Source: Marthasterias glacialis
Lineage: Eukaryota; Echinodermata; Asteroidea; Forcipulatida; Asteriidae
Assembly: GCA_911728455.2 (NCBI GenBank)
Contig: OU452222.1
Location: 7,462,108-7,526,107, forward strand
DNA length: 64,000 nt
Reading direction: 5' to 3'
Part shown: piece by piece, positions 46,729 through 60,500 of the stretch
Position numbering within the stretch: position 1 is the stretch's first letter
How the letters are laid out: every line of letters starts with the position of its first letter
Program-made: the position numbers and the translations under genes
Notes under the pieces: generated by a model
Told to the model about the DNA's origin: nothing
What the model saw: only the letters and a program-made list of their open reading frames with translations
Database searches by the model: none

Positions 46729-47803
46729 GTTACCAAAAAGGTTACACAAAAGATTACCCACTCGGGTTACCCAAAAGCTTACCCAAAAGGTTACCTAAAT
46801 GGTTACCCAAAAGGTTACCCAAAAGGTTACTCAAAGGGTAGCCTTGATCAAGGCGCGCCGGCCGGCCGGTGATTATTGCTAATAGAGGCTCCTGCATTAT
46901 TATCTTGCCTCGATGCTCCTGTAACTGCCAAAATACAAGGCGGAGCTCATTATGCTAATGTCACTTTAAAAACTATTCTCATTGGTTTTTTGTTTGACAT
47001 AACGACTCCTGACTACACGACGTCAATCACAGCCTGTTGCTTACAATGTGTACACGTGTTCAGAAAGATACAACTGTAACGACGGGGCTGCCTGAAAAAT
47101 AATGGATTTACTATATCCAGTTGGCAAAATTACAAATGTGTCATGACCTTCAATGATTGCCTTCTCAAATATTATCATTCAATTTAAATGTATATAATTA
47201 TTTGCTTTTCCAAGGCCTACTTGAAATGCTGCAGGACTGTCTCTGCTCTGAGCGAATATAGTTGATCTGTAGCTTGTCAGCAGCCGAGATTTGACGACCG
47301 TTTATTATTTCTTGATCCAACCGTGATCCAACTATAGAGCAAGGAACAGACCCTGTTCACTGCTCTATGATCCAACATTTCCCATGAAATGCTATTTTGT
47401 CCACAAACAACCAGCCTATAGAGTGCATAGTGTGTTGCACCACCACACGTGCACAAGTGAATGTAGGGGTCAAAGTCCTTGCTCTGCGGTCAAAGCTACT
47501 AGCCTGTGATTGGCCATCATATAAAAAGCACCTCCCATCTTGCATACAAAAGTCCATTGGAATTCCAACGGGAAAATAAAGAAACACATAAGCTTTTGTT
47601 TACAAACTCATTAAGGCTGACGGACTCCGTGCGTGACTGTGTTGGTCAGCGACTGCGTATCGTCCTTACGGACTCTGTGCATGGATAACTTGGGGCTAAG
47701 GAAAGGCGCAAAGACAGCCTTGGTCAAGGCTACCCAAAGGGTTACCCAAAAGTGTTACCCAAAAGGTTACCCAAAATGTTACCAGAAAGGTTACCCAAAC
47801 ACA
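46729..47803. mobile_element. Family G element bounded by TTACCCAAAAGG arrays
   Basis: A 12-bp unit TTACCCAAAAGG is repeated about nine times at 46729-46838 and about six times at 47730-47803, both in the same direction. Between them the interior starts GGGTAGCCTTGATCAAGGC (46837) and ends GCCTTGGTCAAGGCTACCC (47736), a 19-bp inverted repeat with one mismatch. The interior has no significant ORF. A partial relative lies at 12436-12735. Confidence 0.8.
47332..47370. repeat. Hairpin TATAGAGCA...TGCTCTATG
   Basis: Arms CTATAGAGCAAGGAACAG and CTGTTCACTGCTCTATG pair imperfectly. It resembles the hairpin at 33268-33296 and lies inside the family G interior. Confidence 0.6.
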
Positions 47804-48178
47804 CATGTGCTTCTCATTAACAATAACTTGCTGTGAAGAAGAAAATACAGAAGGAAATTATATCGATGTTAATCTAGTGTCACAAAACCACTTACTATTG
47901 TTCTACATTTTTTTTAGTGGACTGCTCTTACATGTTATTAAATGGAAATAACAAACTCCAATTCCAAATCATTATAAAGGCTGCTACATATATATTCAAG
48001 TCACTTGAAGTATCAATCAATACAATCATATCATCAGTCATTGCATATTCTTGTTTTTTTTTACATTGGTAAATCGTATTGTGTCTACTTTTGAATATGT
48101 CAGCAAAAATATGCATTGAATGTGTTTGTGAAACTCAAATCAATTTCAAAATTGAGTTGGCCATAAATTTAGAATGTC

Positions 48179-48184
48179 TTTATT
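48179..48184 (-). terminator. Probable LONP2 polyadenylation signal
   Basis: AATAAA on the minus strand, about 290 bases downstream of the LONP2 stop codon. The genes on either side converge tail to tail here. Confidence 0.45.
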
Positions 48185-48470
48185 CCTGTGTCCTTGTAGT
48201 GACCGTCATTATAGACTGGTGCAGTGATAATTTGTGAATCAAAAAGATGACACATCTAATGCCTGAAGTTACAGTTTTACAGATTGAGTTTTAAACAGTG
48301 ATTCAATTTCTGAAAAGCATACTAATCGCAATGTTGAGTAGTTACACAACAAACTTTTTTTAGAACCATAACTCCTCCCTGATATAGACCCTGTAGGTCC
48401 ATTTTGTTTCTTGAAATGTTTGTATACATATGAGAGGTACATGGTTACCAATATCAATTATAAGTGCATG

Positions 48471-48590
48471 TTATAATTTACTAGGTACAATAGATGATTC
48501 AGTTTGTGGTATATTTGAAGGGAATCCACCATCAAATGCAGCATGAAGAACCTCATCTAGTCTCCTCACTGGAATAAACTTCAGATCATT
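48471..48590 (-). CDS. LONP2: LONP2 last coding exon with PTS1 tripeptide SKL
   Basis: Encodes 39 residues starting [20 protein letters not shown] and ending PSKL-stop. The C-terminal SKL distinguishes the peroxisomal paralogue from mitochondrial LONP1. Too short to stand out as an ORF, but bounded by a clean acceptor (GTTTAG) and in frame with the preceding exon. Confidence 0.95.
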   Translation of the reverse strand, partial: NDLKFIPVRRLDEVLHAAFDGGFPSNIPQTESSIVPSKL

Positions 48591-51500
48591 CTAAACAACA
48601 AAATGAGTAAAAATAACAAGCAATGACTCAACGGTAATAGGACATGTTCTTAGAGAAAAAAAAATTGGTGTGTGGGAGTGGAATATAAGTTATTCTCAAA
48701 GAGTTAAAACATCTATTTCAAATAGTACAATTTTGTTGTAAATGACCTTCGACCAGTCCCCTCTGTTTTTGTAAAAGCACAATCACATGATATTGTACAT
48801 GTATATCTTCAATCAATCAACATAGAGCAGTGAAATGACATAAATGTATAATTTTGCAAGTTCCAATGTTATGTCCAAGATCATCAGGTCATGAGAAAGT
48901 TATAAGTTACCTGATGAATTAATGCGACTCAAAGTTACAAGTATGCGTGTTTCAATTCGCTTGTTTTAGTAATAGGTTGGCTAAATATTTCCACATTTGT
49001 TTCAAATTACAGAACAGACTTTACTTTGGGAAACAAAAATTAAATGAGCAAGTTGAGGTGTACCGAAAATAGAGAATAAAACATTTTTTAAACAAGACCT
49101 AAAAACTGAAATAATACAATGCAACACTAAACCACTCACTTCATCTTATTTTGGCACATTTGAGCACCCTAAAGTGGAAATATTTAAAGCGTACATAGAG
49201 TTGATGTTTTTGATCAATAAAGTACTATTGTAATAAAACTCATATACATGTAATAGCTGTTGGTGTTTTGATGGACGGGTGTATTTACATCCACCAATCC
49301 AACGTCATATCTTTCCTTTCTGGTGAATACTCCATATTTTATATTTTATAGCACATTCAAATCCGTATGACATTAATTTATTATTTGTGTTTTACCCATA
49401 CATGTTTTACCCATGTGATTAAGCACTGTATACTCAGTACTTTCCCCGATTTCTATGAACAAAATCCACAGGCATACTAATTGGGTGGGATTCAAACCCA
49501 TGACCTTTGCCATACTAAAGCAGATGTCTTGCCAACTAGACCACCAAGATTGCCTGGTAGCTAGAGGCAGTTTCAATCCTTATAGAAGTGGGTATTGCAA
49601 CGATTTCTAATAGATGTTAAATTTGCATTGGGAATAAAGAATATTATATAGAATGTTTTCTTTCACAGAACTCGGGGAAAGTACTGCGTATATATCGGTG
49701 TATGGGTAAAACATAACTAATGTTCTTTATCCCCGATGCAAATTTAACATCTATTGGACATTAATGTAATGGAAAACATTGCCCCTCCAGCATATAACCA
49801 TGTTAAGTTTCATCTGATTTGATGAAACAGCCAAACAGAGATCAAAGTTACTTGTAGTCAATTGTTTCACATTTAATATTCAAATTTTACCTTTTCTTTT
49901 AGAAAATGGTACTACATTAGCTGGATAATTTCTCAGGTTGTGGAATAATATTAGTGTATATCTTTCGCAAAATAATTTGGAACTTTAATAGAATGATAAT
50001 TTAATGTGCACAAAACTCAAATTATAAGAACAATCCACATCTCAATTGTTTTGATTTAAAATGAAATGCAGAGTTTCTGAACACAGAAATCAACCCAAAT
50101 CTGAATATGTCCATCTAGTCTTCATATTTAACCATTATTATGTGTGGGTAATAATACTTGGTTTACCTTGATGTTCTGTGGCACCTCTTCTAAATCTTTC
50201 TCATTGCGCTTAGGAAGAATGATTCGTTTGATTCCAGCTCGATGTGCTGCTAAGACTTTTTCCTTGATTCCACCAACCTGAACCAGTTAACACCAGAATA
50301 TCAGATACCATAAGCCAATATATACATCATACTGAATGTCCAGAATGCACTTTGTACACACATTACCGTTCCCCCATCAACATTCACTCTAACCTTGTTT
50401 GGCAAAAAAACCCCACAAAAACATAAACAATCATACTACAAGTAAATATGAGTATATCACGTTAGCCCATTCTGACCATAGTTTACCCTCTCACAAGGCT
50501 GTGGAGTGCAGGACAGGGAGCTTTGGTACATGTAAAGAATCAATCAACTGATCCAAGATGTTAGATTGAACAATTCAGCTCATCTTCAAGCCTTGATGAT
50601 GAAACTACAATTTGGGTCCCAGCTTTAAAGCTGTGTGGTTTTGGTAGCTGTTACACGTACATATATCCTAGTGCTCAATTTGGACTAAATAATGACTCCA
50701 TCATGAAGACTCCATCGTAGGCTATAAAGCAGAATGGTTGAGATTGTTAACTTACCGGTAGCACCAATCCCCTAAGTGTTATCTCACCAGTCATTGCTGT
50801 ATCAGGACTTACACATCTCTCACTATATAGAAACAATAAAACAGTCATGAATAAAGTAACTTATTTGTATCTCAATTTCATACAAAATACAACAGTAAAT
50901 TTGAGGTGAACAAAGAAAAATTGACCAGAACAGGATTTGAACCTGCAACCTCAGGATTAACGTGCCATAGCTCTACCAACTCTAGTCCTTATGTTGGAGG
51001 TCTCCCTACTTTTTCCAATATCTTTGTCCTGGCGCTTCCCAGCTTGTATCATCAAGCTGGTTATGCAGCAATAGAAGGTTGAATGGCTTCCAATTGGCAT
51101 CCCCCAACAAATTGACAAAATAGGGAGACCACCAACATTAGAGCCACATAGCTCAGTCGGTAGAGCGTCGGTATGTCAATCCGGAGGTCACAGGTTCAAA
51201 TCCTGTTCTTGTCGATGTTTACCCCCAAATTGAATTTAAATGTACCCTGTCAGTTTCATTGTGGTTTATTACTTGATATAAAAATATGACATCAGTGCAA
51301 AACTTAGCATGGAAACAACCAACCTAATTCAACTGCATTCCTGTGAAATGAAACAATGGTAAAAAGTTGATCTACTAATGCTTGTGTGTACAGTGTAAGA
51401 TACAGCCTTTTTGCAAACATCAAATAAATGGTTTGACATAAGTTGTACCTACCTGAAGAGTGACATGAGTACAGTAACGATAGTGATTCCAGCTGATGGT

Positions 51501-54500
51501 CCATCTTTACCTACAGCTCCAGCAGGGAAATGAATATGAAGATCTGTATTTTCCATCACATCTACATCAGACTTTCCTGCAATCCCATACTGGAGATATT
51601 GAAATGAGGATGCAATTAAATAGAAATGTCACATAAATCTGTGATTGTCTTTAAAATAAATGCCATGATAAATTTGAAGTAGATCTTTCTACAAAATGGA
51701 TCAAGCAAAGACTGCAGATATTGGAATGCTAATTTTCAAGAAACTTGGTATAAAGCTAATCAGTAAAAATGTCTTGTACAATAATTGCACAAGTTTTGTG
51801 ATAATTGGTTGGCCCTGGTATAACTACAAACAAGTCTTCAAGAAAGCTTTCATTTTCAATGTTCAGGTCAAACCCACAGCTTCAAAGACTTGACACAGTT
51901 AAGCCTAACCAATAGCCATAGCTGTGTCCTTTTATTCTATTTCATATTTACCCTTTTTGCATGTGTCCTGATCCAGTTGAGAGCTAATGTAGCAGATTCT
52001 TTCATAACATCTCCTAACTGACCAGTCAATGTTAACGTACCATCTCCATCCATCTTGGTAGCTTCTACATACATGATCTCACCACCAAGAGCTGTCCAGG
52101 CTAATCCTAATTCATACAAAGATCATGTGCAGAATATCAGCGACTTGTATGACTTGAAATTGAACTGCACAAAATATTAATCAAACTGTGTAAGCTTGGC
52201 CAAGTGGACATGGTATGTAGAATAACATTTCCACATATGAAATAGACCGATTGCACGACCAATGTTTACATGTCATCACATGACCTGTAGTGGGTACTAT
52301 GTCATCCAAGCTGATGGCAAACTACGGGCAAATGCTGTGACCGACAGAGACACACAAACAGTCGGCTTTTGGTATTAATAACACATTTACTAAGCCCTTT
52401 TATTAAAGTTGTATGTTGTGACAATGATTTTAATCACATTACTGTTTCATAAACTACCAGTATTTTACTACAAAAGGGGTTTATTTTGAGTTATGCACTA
52501 CCGGCATTGGACGAGTTTGTAACCACCCGTCTGCTATTTTCTTTGCAATGTAGGCCTAAATCACTGTGAAGAAGGGTAAATAACGTTGAAAAAGTGAGCA
52601 TTAATACCTAGCCAGCCTTTCGAAATTTCAAATAGACAAAGGAATCACACAGTTTTGGAAAGCCATTTCTTTGGTTGATTCAGCTTCAAAACTGTGAAAT
52701 TCTTGTGTTGAAAAGTATGTGTTTGCGGTCGTCTGGCCAAAACGTTCTGTCGTGCTTATATGTTACTTGTACAATTTCCAAGACCTGCTGGAACTGTCCT
52801 TACTGGCTTTATTCAGCCACTCGAAGGTCTCTGGTACAAACTCTGGAAAATTTTTTCACAGATTTCGAAAAAAGAAAAGCCTCGATCGAATAAAGAAATG
52901 CAACAATCATCACGTACTGTACCGCACTTTCCTGTGTGAATGTGATATGCCATAATAGTCTTACCTACAGCTACACCAGGTTGCTCTAATCTCTCTGATA
53001 TCTCACTCTCATACATAGGAATCTGTTAAATTCACAAGTCATATACAACATATTAGTTTAGTGTCTCAATGGCTTGATCATGTAATAGTAAAGCAGATGC
53101 TAGTATACAAATATGGACTGCTGAAAGTACAATGTTATACAAATATTGAGTGACTCAGAGTGCAATGGGAGGAATATTAACAAGTAAAATTTGGACTCTT
53201 CTATTTCACGAGGCGAAGCCGAGTGAAATGGAACAGTCCAAATTTTATCGAGCGATAATATTCTTCCCATTTCACGAATTAAAGTCACTCAATATTTGTT
53301 TTATATAACTGACTAGAGATCCTTGTCATTTGTTTTTTTTTCACAATAAACACAAAATCAAATAAATACGGTTCCTGAACCACCCACCACTCTGAAAATT
53401 CTGAAAAAACTTCTAAACAACGTGGACGACTCAATGTAGACACAGACGCGCTATTTTCCATACTCCACGCGCGCGTGACAACGAATTTATCTTCAAGCAA
53501 ACTTGACGCGCGCAGCTTTACAACCTTTTGCACAGGTACTTCTTTGTTTTAGCTGCGGCACTCTATCGCTCAAAATCATTGGGAACGAGGATGATGCTAA
53601 CCGTTCAATAGTAAATACTATTCCCCTAGGGCAAATAGGACTTTTGGATCACCGACGCTTGTGGGAATAATATTGAATGTCATGTGATGTAGGTTCCACC
53701 AATCAAATGCCTAGGATCTGTGTGGCAGTTATATAATTAAAACTATGACACCCTAGGTGAAGATTGTGCCTGAAACAATGTCACCATATTGACCTTACCC
53801 CAAGGATGTCCTTAACAGCATGTGGATCAATAACAATAGGCATCTCAGGTGGTTGTGTAATAGCAGCCTCTGATGTAGCTACTAATGATGCTTTATCTAC
53901 AAGTTGAGTACCATGATGTACAGTCATATCAGTATCCTCTTCATCATCATCATCATCAATCATCTTATTAGAGTTAGTCACTCTTTCTGCTGTAGCTTTA
54001 GCTTTAGATTGTGTCTCTGCTACACGTACAGCCACAGCTCTGCAGATAGCTCCTATCTTACGCTCCAATGTCCGCACCCCGGCTTCACGAGTGTATTTGG
54101 CAACTGGTAATGCATATAATGAGAAAATGGAATGGTAGTAAAAAGCAGCGTTTAAGATTAATCAAGGTAGAGAGTTGCAAAACCTTCAATCAGCTTTTTG
54201 ATAAATCTCCCTTTCCTAATTCTTAAATTTTTATTCTCGGGCACAAAACCAACAGACCCTGTGCATGGCGTCACAAGCGCAAACAGCGCCCTCAATGACT
54301 GATAGTTGTCCATGGCACGTAAACACGTACCCATTTCCAATGTTTGACCTCAGAGATGCTGGCATATACAAGGGGTCTATTCATACTAATAATGACAACA
54401 ACAAAAAGAAAGAAGAAAAAAGTGTTAAGCTCCTCAGACAAATACTTGTTTCACACTTTAGTGAAATTTGATCAGATTATCTGTTTTGATGAAGGAATTG

Positions 54501-57500
54501 TGCGAATTTCCTACACTAATAACTTACTGATAAGTTTAATAGAATCTTCAGGAAACTGAATCTGTTCAGCAGATAGTCCATGTTCTTTGAGTTGTTTAGG
54601 GATGAGATGACGAGTAGCAATATGAAGCTTTTCTTCCTGTGTGTAACCAGGGACATGGATTAATTCCATACGATCCCTCAATGCTGCAGGTATAGTAGCT
54701 ATATTGTTAGCTGTAGCAATAAAGAGTACTTGGGAAAGGTCAAAGGGCACATTTAGGTAGCTGGATGGAATCCTAGTTAAGGAAACATGATGTACGATAT
54801 ATCACAAGATGAGTATGTAATGGTATACAAACTGCTCCTTTTTCCCCCTGTATATTTTGGTTTTCATTTATCAGTAAGTAATCTGATATATATTTTTTTA
54901 GCTTTTTTAATTCAATCAAAAAATACCCTGATCACTACTTTAAGTCTGCAAGGTGTGTCAAAAGCACAGAAGTGTCCGAGTGCAACATATAGCTTCTCCC
55001 ACACAAGCCACCATTCACTAGCCTCCGACTCCACTGTTCACAGCCAAGAAACAACAGGAAAACAACAGTTACAAGGAATAAGCTCAACTTGATCGGTGTA
55101 GAGACCATGCTCCGGGGGTGGTTTTTATTTGAATTCCCATTTTAATAATAATCAAATGCTATAGCCACTTTGATCAAGTTGACTGAAAACACAAACACAA
55201 TCTCTCAATTGATATATTGTAATAGTATTCTTTTGTATCTATTGAGTATTTGAGATTTTAAGATAAGGATACTGATCAGTAAAGGCATGATTCTGTTCCG
55301 GGTCCAGTACCTCCAGCAATGCTGCTGCTGGATCTCCTTGCATACTTCGACCCTAGAATGAAAAACACACAATGTTAATACAGATACATCCAAGCAACTA
55401 TTACTGAGTACGCACTATTCAATACACTAAGTAAGACACCCGCATGATGTAAGATAAGACCTATGCCTAACATGTACGCAAGTGCAACAGCATCCCAGTA
55501 ACGGTTGAAAACTCTGGTACAGGAATGACCTAAACTGGATTGGTCTACAAGTTGTCGACGTCTTAAAGACAATTGCATGTTTGAACGACCAAGTCAATGA
55601 TGTACATGTAAGTCAGTTCTTCATTAAGTTAAGTCACAATGTGTTGTTTTTTAACCAGTTGATGCCGGACGACGTGTATCCACAAAAACATTTTTAATCC
55701 AGCAAATGGGCGATGTTTAAGCATGCCATTGTGTGAAATCGGAATACCAGAACAAACGTCACCAGGCCATTCCACTGCTGAGTGTACACAGAACATGCAC
55801 ATACTTTGTAATGATTTGATTCGCCCACAGAAAGAGACAGATGGCCTTGAATAATCAGATGATTTTTGGCTATTGTCCAGGCCTTATTGTGTAATCCCCG
55901 AATTCAGACCTTTGTCTATTTGTTCCAAGAAGAGGATTACGGACACAGAGAGACTTCCACCATTGTTCATTCATTGTTCTTCGGCTCAATGGAGGTAAGT
56001 CAGGGTGAACCAGGGATCCAGCATTGTTTCTGGATTTAGTACCAATCATGGCCACGGCCGAGATTATCCAAATTCAAATGAATTTGACATGTTCTTGATA
56101 GAGAAACAAAAATCCTGGTGCAATAAACAGAAAATGTGTTCTCTTGACTTTATCAAGTCAAGGTTTCTTAGTGCCAGCGGTACTCTCAAAGAAAAATGTC
56201 AGGCTGTCCTGTCAGGCTGGAAGAGAAACAAATTGAAGAATGTGATGTGATTGAAGAATGTGAATAAACATGAACATTTATACAGTGGAAACTTTTTTTG
56301 ACACTTCAAATGAAAGTGCTGTTCAAAATATCAATGGTGTACCATCACTACCGATGTAAGGATAAGCAAGAATATGTAGACTACACTTTGTATAATTACC
56401 AGTTTATCAATCTCATCCAGTAGAAAGACTGGATTATTACTACCCACAAGCTTCAATCCATGGATGATACGACCTGGCATTGAACCAATGTAGGTACGAC
56501 GATGACCTCTGACATCAGATTGATCACAGCAACCTCCCAGAGAAATCCTGCAATATACAATACAATCTCATTATGGTTATTAATATACAGAATTGTTCTT
56601 GTCACGCTTAAGTGACAAGTACATTCAAATTAACTTAACACAGGCTGGAACAACAGTCTGGTTCCTTTTTTATGAAACTTAGAATTGCAATTGTCATTGT
56701 GCATTCAAGGAACGTGACAAAGATGGCCGCAGTGTGATAATGGTCCATTTAGAACCAAACAGATGGTGAAAGATAATGGCAGTATTTTCAAGAGTATTGA
56801 CCCAAAAGACCAATTGCGCGACCCGCGTCACGTGACCTATTATGGGTGTTAAATGTAAACAAACACGACATCCTCCATAGCAATGTACGGTACGGTACAT
56901 GATGACTGTTGCATTTTTTTATTCGATTGAGGCATTTCTTTCTTGAAATCTGTGAAAAATATTCCAGAGTTTGTACCAGAGACCTTCGAGTGGCTCAATA
57001 AAGCCAATAAGGACAGTTCCAGCAAGTCTTGAAAATTGTACAAATAACGTATAAATGTGCACGATGTGTACTAGTGCACGACGGAACATTTAGGCCAGAC
57101 GACCGCGATCACACACTTTTCAACACAAGAATTTCAAAGTTTTGAAGCTGAATCATCCAAAGAAATTGCTTTCCAAAACTGTGTGATTCCTTTGCCTATT
57201 TGAAATTTCGCAAGGCTAGGTATTAATGCTCACTTTTCCTACATTACAAACAAAATAACAGGTGGGTGGCTACATAGTCGTCTGACACCGGTAGTGCATA
57301 ACTCAAAATAAACCACTTTTGTAGTAGAATACTGGTAGTTTATAAAACAGTAATGTGATTAATATCAATGTCACAACATACCACTTTAATCAAATGGCTT
57401 TGTAACTGTGTTGTTATTACCAAAATCTGACTTTTGGTGTGACTCTGTCTGTCACGGCATGTATTTGCACGTAGTTTGCCATCAGCTCAGATGATGTAGT

Positions 57501-60500
57501 ACCCACAATAAGTCACGTGATGACATGCAAACATTGGTCGCGCAATCAGTCTATTCACCTGATGTTATCGTGGCGTGTCGGGGCAGATTCAAGCTAGGGT
57601 GTTTCTGATCACCAGAGTGTGGGTTTGAGTCCCGGTCATGACACTTGTGTCCTTAAACAAGACACTTGACCATTATTGCTTCGTCCTTCGGATGGGACGT
57701 AAAGCCATAGGTCCCGTGTGTTGTGTAATGCACGTAAAAGAACCCAGTGACACTTATCACTAAGAGAAGGGGTTTGCCCCGGTGTTTCTGGCAGTGGCTG
57801 CTGAATGTGCCACAGCAGCTTGTAAACCCTTATAAGGTGCTACATAAATGGGTCTCATAATTCAAAAACCTTAAAACACCTGTCTTAAAAAATGACAATA
57901 ATAAGCGCCTTAAGTACCTCATCGCTGGTAGACACATGCGCTATATAGGACTCCGGTATTATTATTTATTATTTATTATTTGTTATTATCATCACAATAA
58001 TCTTGGTTGCGCCATTTTGGGATTCAATGTCCTTGTGTGTTATACAGTTTGGTGCACATTTCAGGTGATTAGGCATTTACATGCTTACCATCATTTGTAC
58101 ATACAATTTGACTCCCAGGTTTCATCCTACACTGGATGATCATAGTAGTAATAAGAGTAATAATGTGTATTGATTACATAATTGATAAAATCTATTTTTT
58201 TATTGAATTTTTGTTGCTAACTTGGTAACAGATTTGGACAAGAGTACTTACCTGTGAAAGGCTCTTCCTAAGGTATGTGCAATGGAACGTCCAACGCTGG
58301 TTTTGCCTACGCCTGGGGGCCCAACAAAGCACAGTATTGGACCTTTGAGACTATTCTTAAGTTGTCTGACAGCAAGATATTCCACTACTCGTTTCTTCAA
58401 TTTGTCCAAGGCAAAATGATCAACATCCAAGTCATGCCTTCAAAAGATCAAATTTGTTCCTCATTATTAAGTTCATTTTATTTTTGCCTGCTAGTTCAAT
58501 GCATACACAAGTAATAGTAGCAGTTTACCTTAACCAGTAATCACTCAAATATTTTTCGAGTCAGCGAACAGGTGCTGTAAGTTTTGCATTTTACATTGTG
58601 AAATTCCAAGCCTGGCACAAAGGGCACACGGACATTCCACTACAGAGCACACACATGCCGTGTAATGCTTCATTCTACCCACACAAAGAGGACAGACCAT
58701 TTTGGAACGAATGCTAAATTTCTCCCTTTATGCTGGGGTTATTGTGTAATCCCTGATTCCAAACCTTTGGCCTTTTGTTCCAAGAAGAGGACTACGAGAC
58801 ATCGAGATGCTTCCACCATTGTTTATTTATTGTATTTCGGCTCACTGGAGGTAAGTCTGAGTGAATCGAGTTTCCAGCCTTAGCTCACGGCTGAGGTTTT
58901 GCAATTCACAGTATGTGAATTTGACATTTTCTTGATAAATAAACCAAAAATCAGGTGCTTCAATGACAATCGTCGTTCTCTTGGTTTTGTCAAGTCAATG
59001 TTTCTTCATGCCAGTGGTACTCAAAAGAAAAATGATTTCTGGCAATTCCAACAAAATAATCCCGTCAGGCTGGACGAAAAAACAGAAGAAGATTTTCCGG
59101 CGGCAACTGGTTAAAGAGTTACATGTAGTTAGGTGTAACACAAGAGGTAATTTAGGTCATTATAGCATTATTATAACAAAGTATACAAATATAACAAGGT
59201 CTAACCTTGCCTGTCTGATATCTAATGTATCAGAAGTCTGTTTGGACCAGGGTAGTTCTACCATCAGCTCTAGATAGTTACGAATGAGTCCATACTCTGG
59301 CATGGCAGAGGGTGTCTTCTTTAAGCGTTTCAGCTCTTTGTGACATGCCTTATGAGCATGTGGTGGCATATTGGCTTTTCTGTAAGACAAGATAAAGAAT
59401 GTATTACCCAGACACTAAAATCATTGGCGAGAGGTTTGTATCAGCAATCCTCTGGCTTTACCTTATTAGTAATACCTCTGTAACACATATTGGGGAATGT
59501 ATAGAAAATGGAACATTGGACTGTAGATCATGACAGCCACTGCCAGCTTTTTAAAAAATTTTCACAGGAAAAGTACACTGCTGGTAACAAGGATAACATA
59601 GTTGGTACCATTCACACTTGCAAAGACATGTTCACTTTAGTTCCTAATGATACACACACATAATCAAGCATCGGGTGTTGTTAGATAATAATGAATTTAT
59701 ATACTGTGTATAAAACCAAGATAATAAATATGACATCTTTATCTCATGTTTAAACTGACTTGATTTTCTTATCCAGATCAGCTATCTCATCCAGCTCATT
59801 TTCCTCTTCAATGTCCCCAATGTTGACTTTCTTTAAGGCTGTTTTCAGTGCTAGATTGGAATGTCTATCACGTAGTGCTGGTGGTCCTCTGTTAGCGCGA
59901 GTACGTTGTAGGAGCTTCAGTCCTTCTATCTGTCTAGCCAGGAGGGGTAGAGTCTTCTGAATACGCTGCTCAAGATCAACTGCATCTAGAACCTTCAACA
60001 GGCAACAAACTTTCTTTACTTCTTTACATCTTCAACACATCTATCTGAATGTCAGTCAAAATCCTGATATTTTTACTGCCAGCCAAACAATCAAAGTTGT
60101 TTGGTTTGGTTTGGTCATTTACATGTACTCTGGGAAGTATCTATGGGAAATCAAAATATCTGCAAAATGGTTTAGCACATTGAACTGGACCATTTAACCA
60201 CATGTGGTTGGATGATGTCTTTTTCAGCAAAAGTTTTCCAAACTTTGGTTGCAGTTGATTTACTGGTTGACATAATTTCGCCCCAAAATCCACTGAGTAG
60301 TGTGCACAGGCATGCACTCATCGTGCTACGCTTTGTTTCCCCTGTACAAACAGGGACAAAGAGTACTGGAACTCATGCTCCAAATCTCCCCTTTTCTGGG
60401 GGTTATTGTGTAATCCCCAATTCTTTGTCCTTTTGTTGTACAAACAAGGATTACAAGAGATTGACAGATTGCCACACCTCTGCCTATCATTGTATTCAGC

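Noticed and set aside
46729..46838. Coding repeat protein from the TTACCC array
   Set aside because: The short Lys/Pro-rich frame (46512-46841) is a by-product of a 12-bp unit, which is divisible by three; no start context or exon signals.
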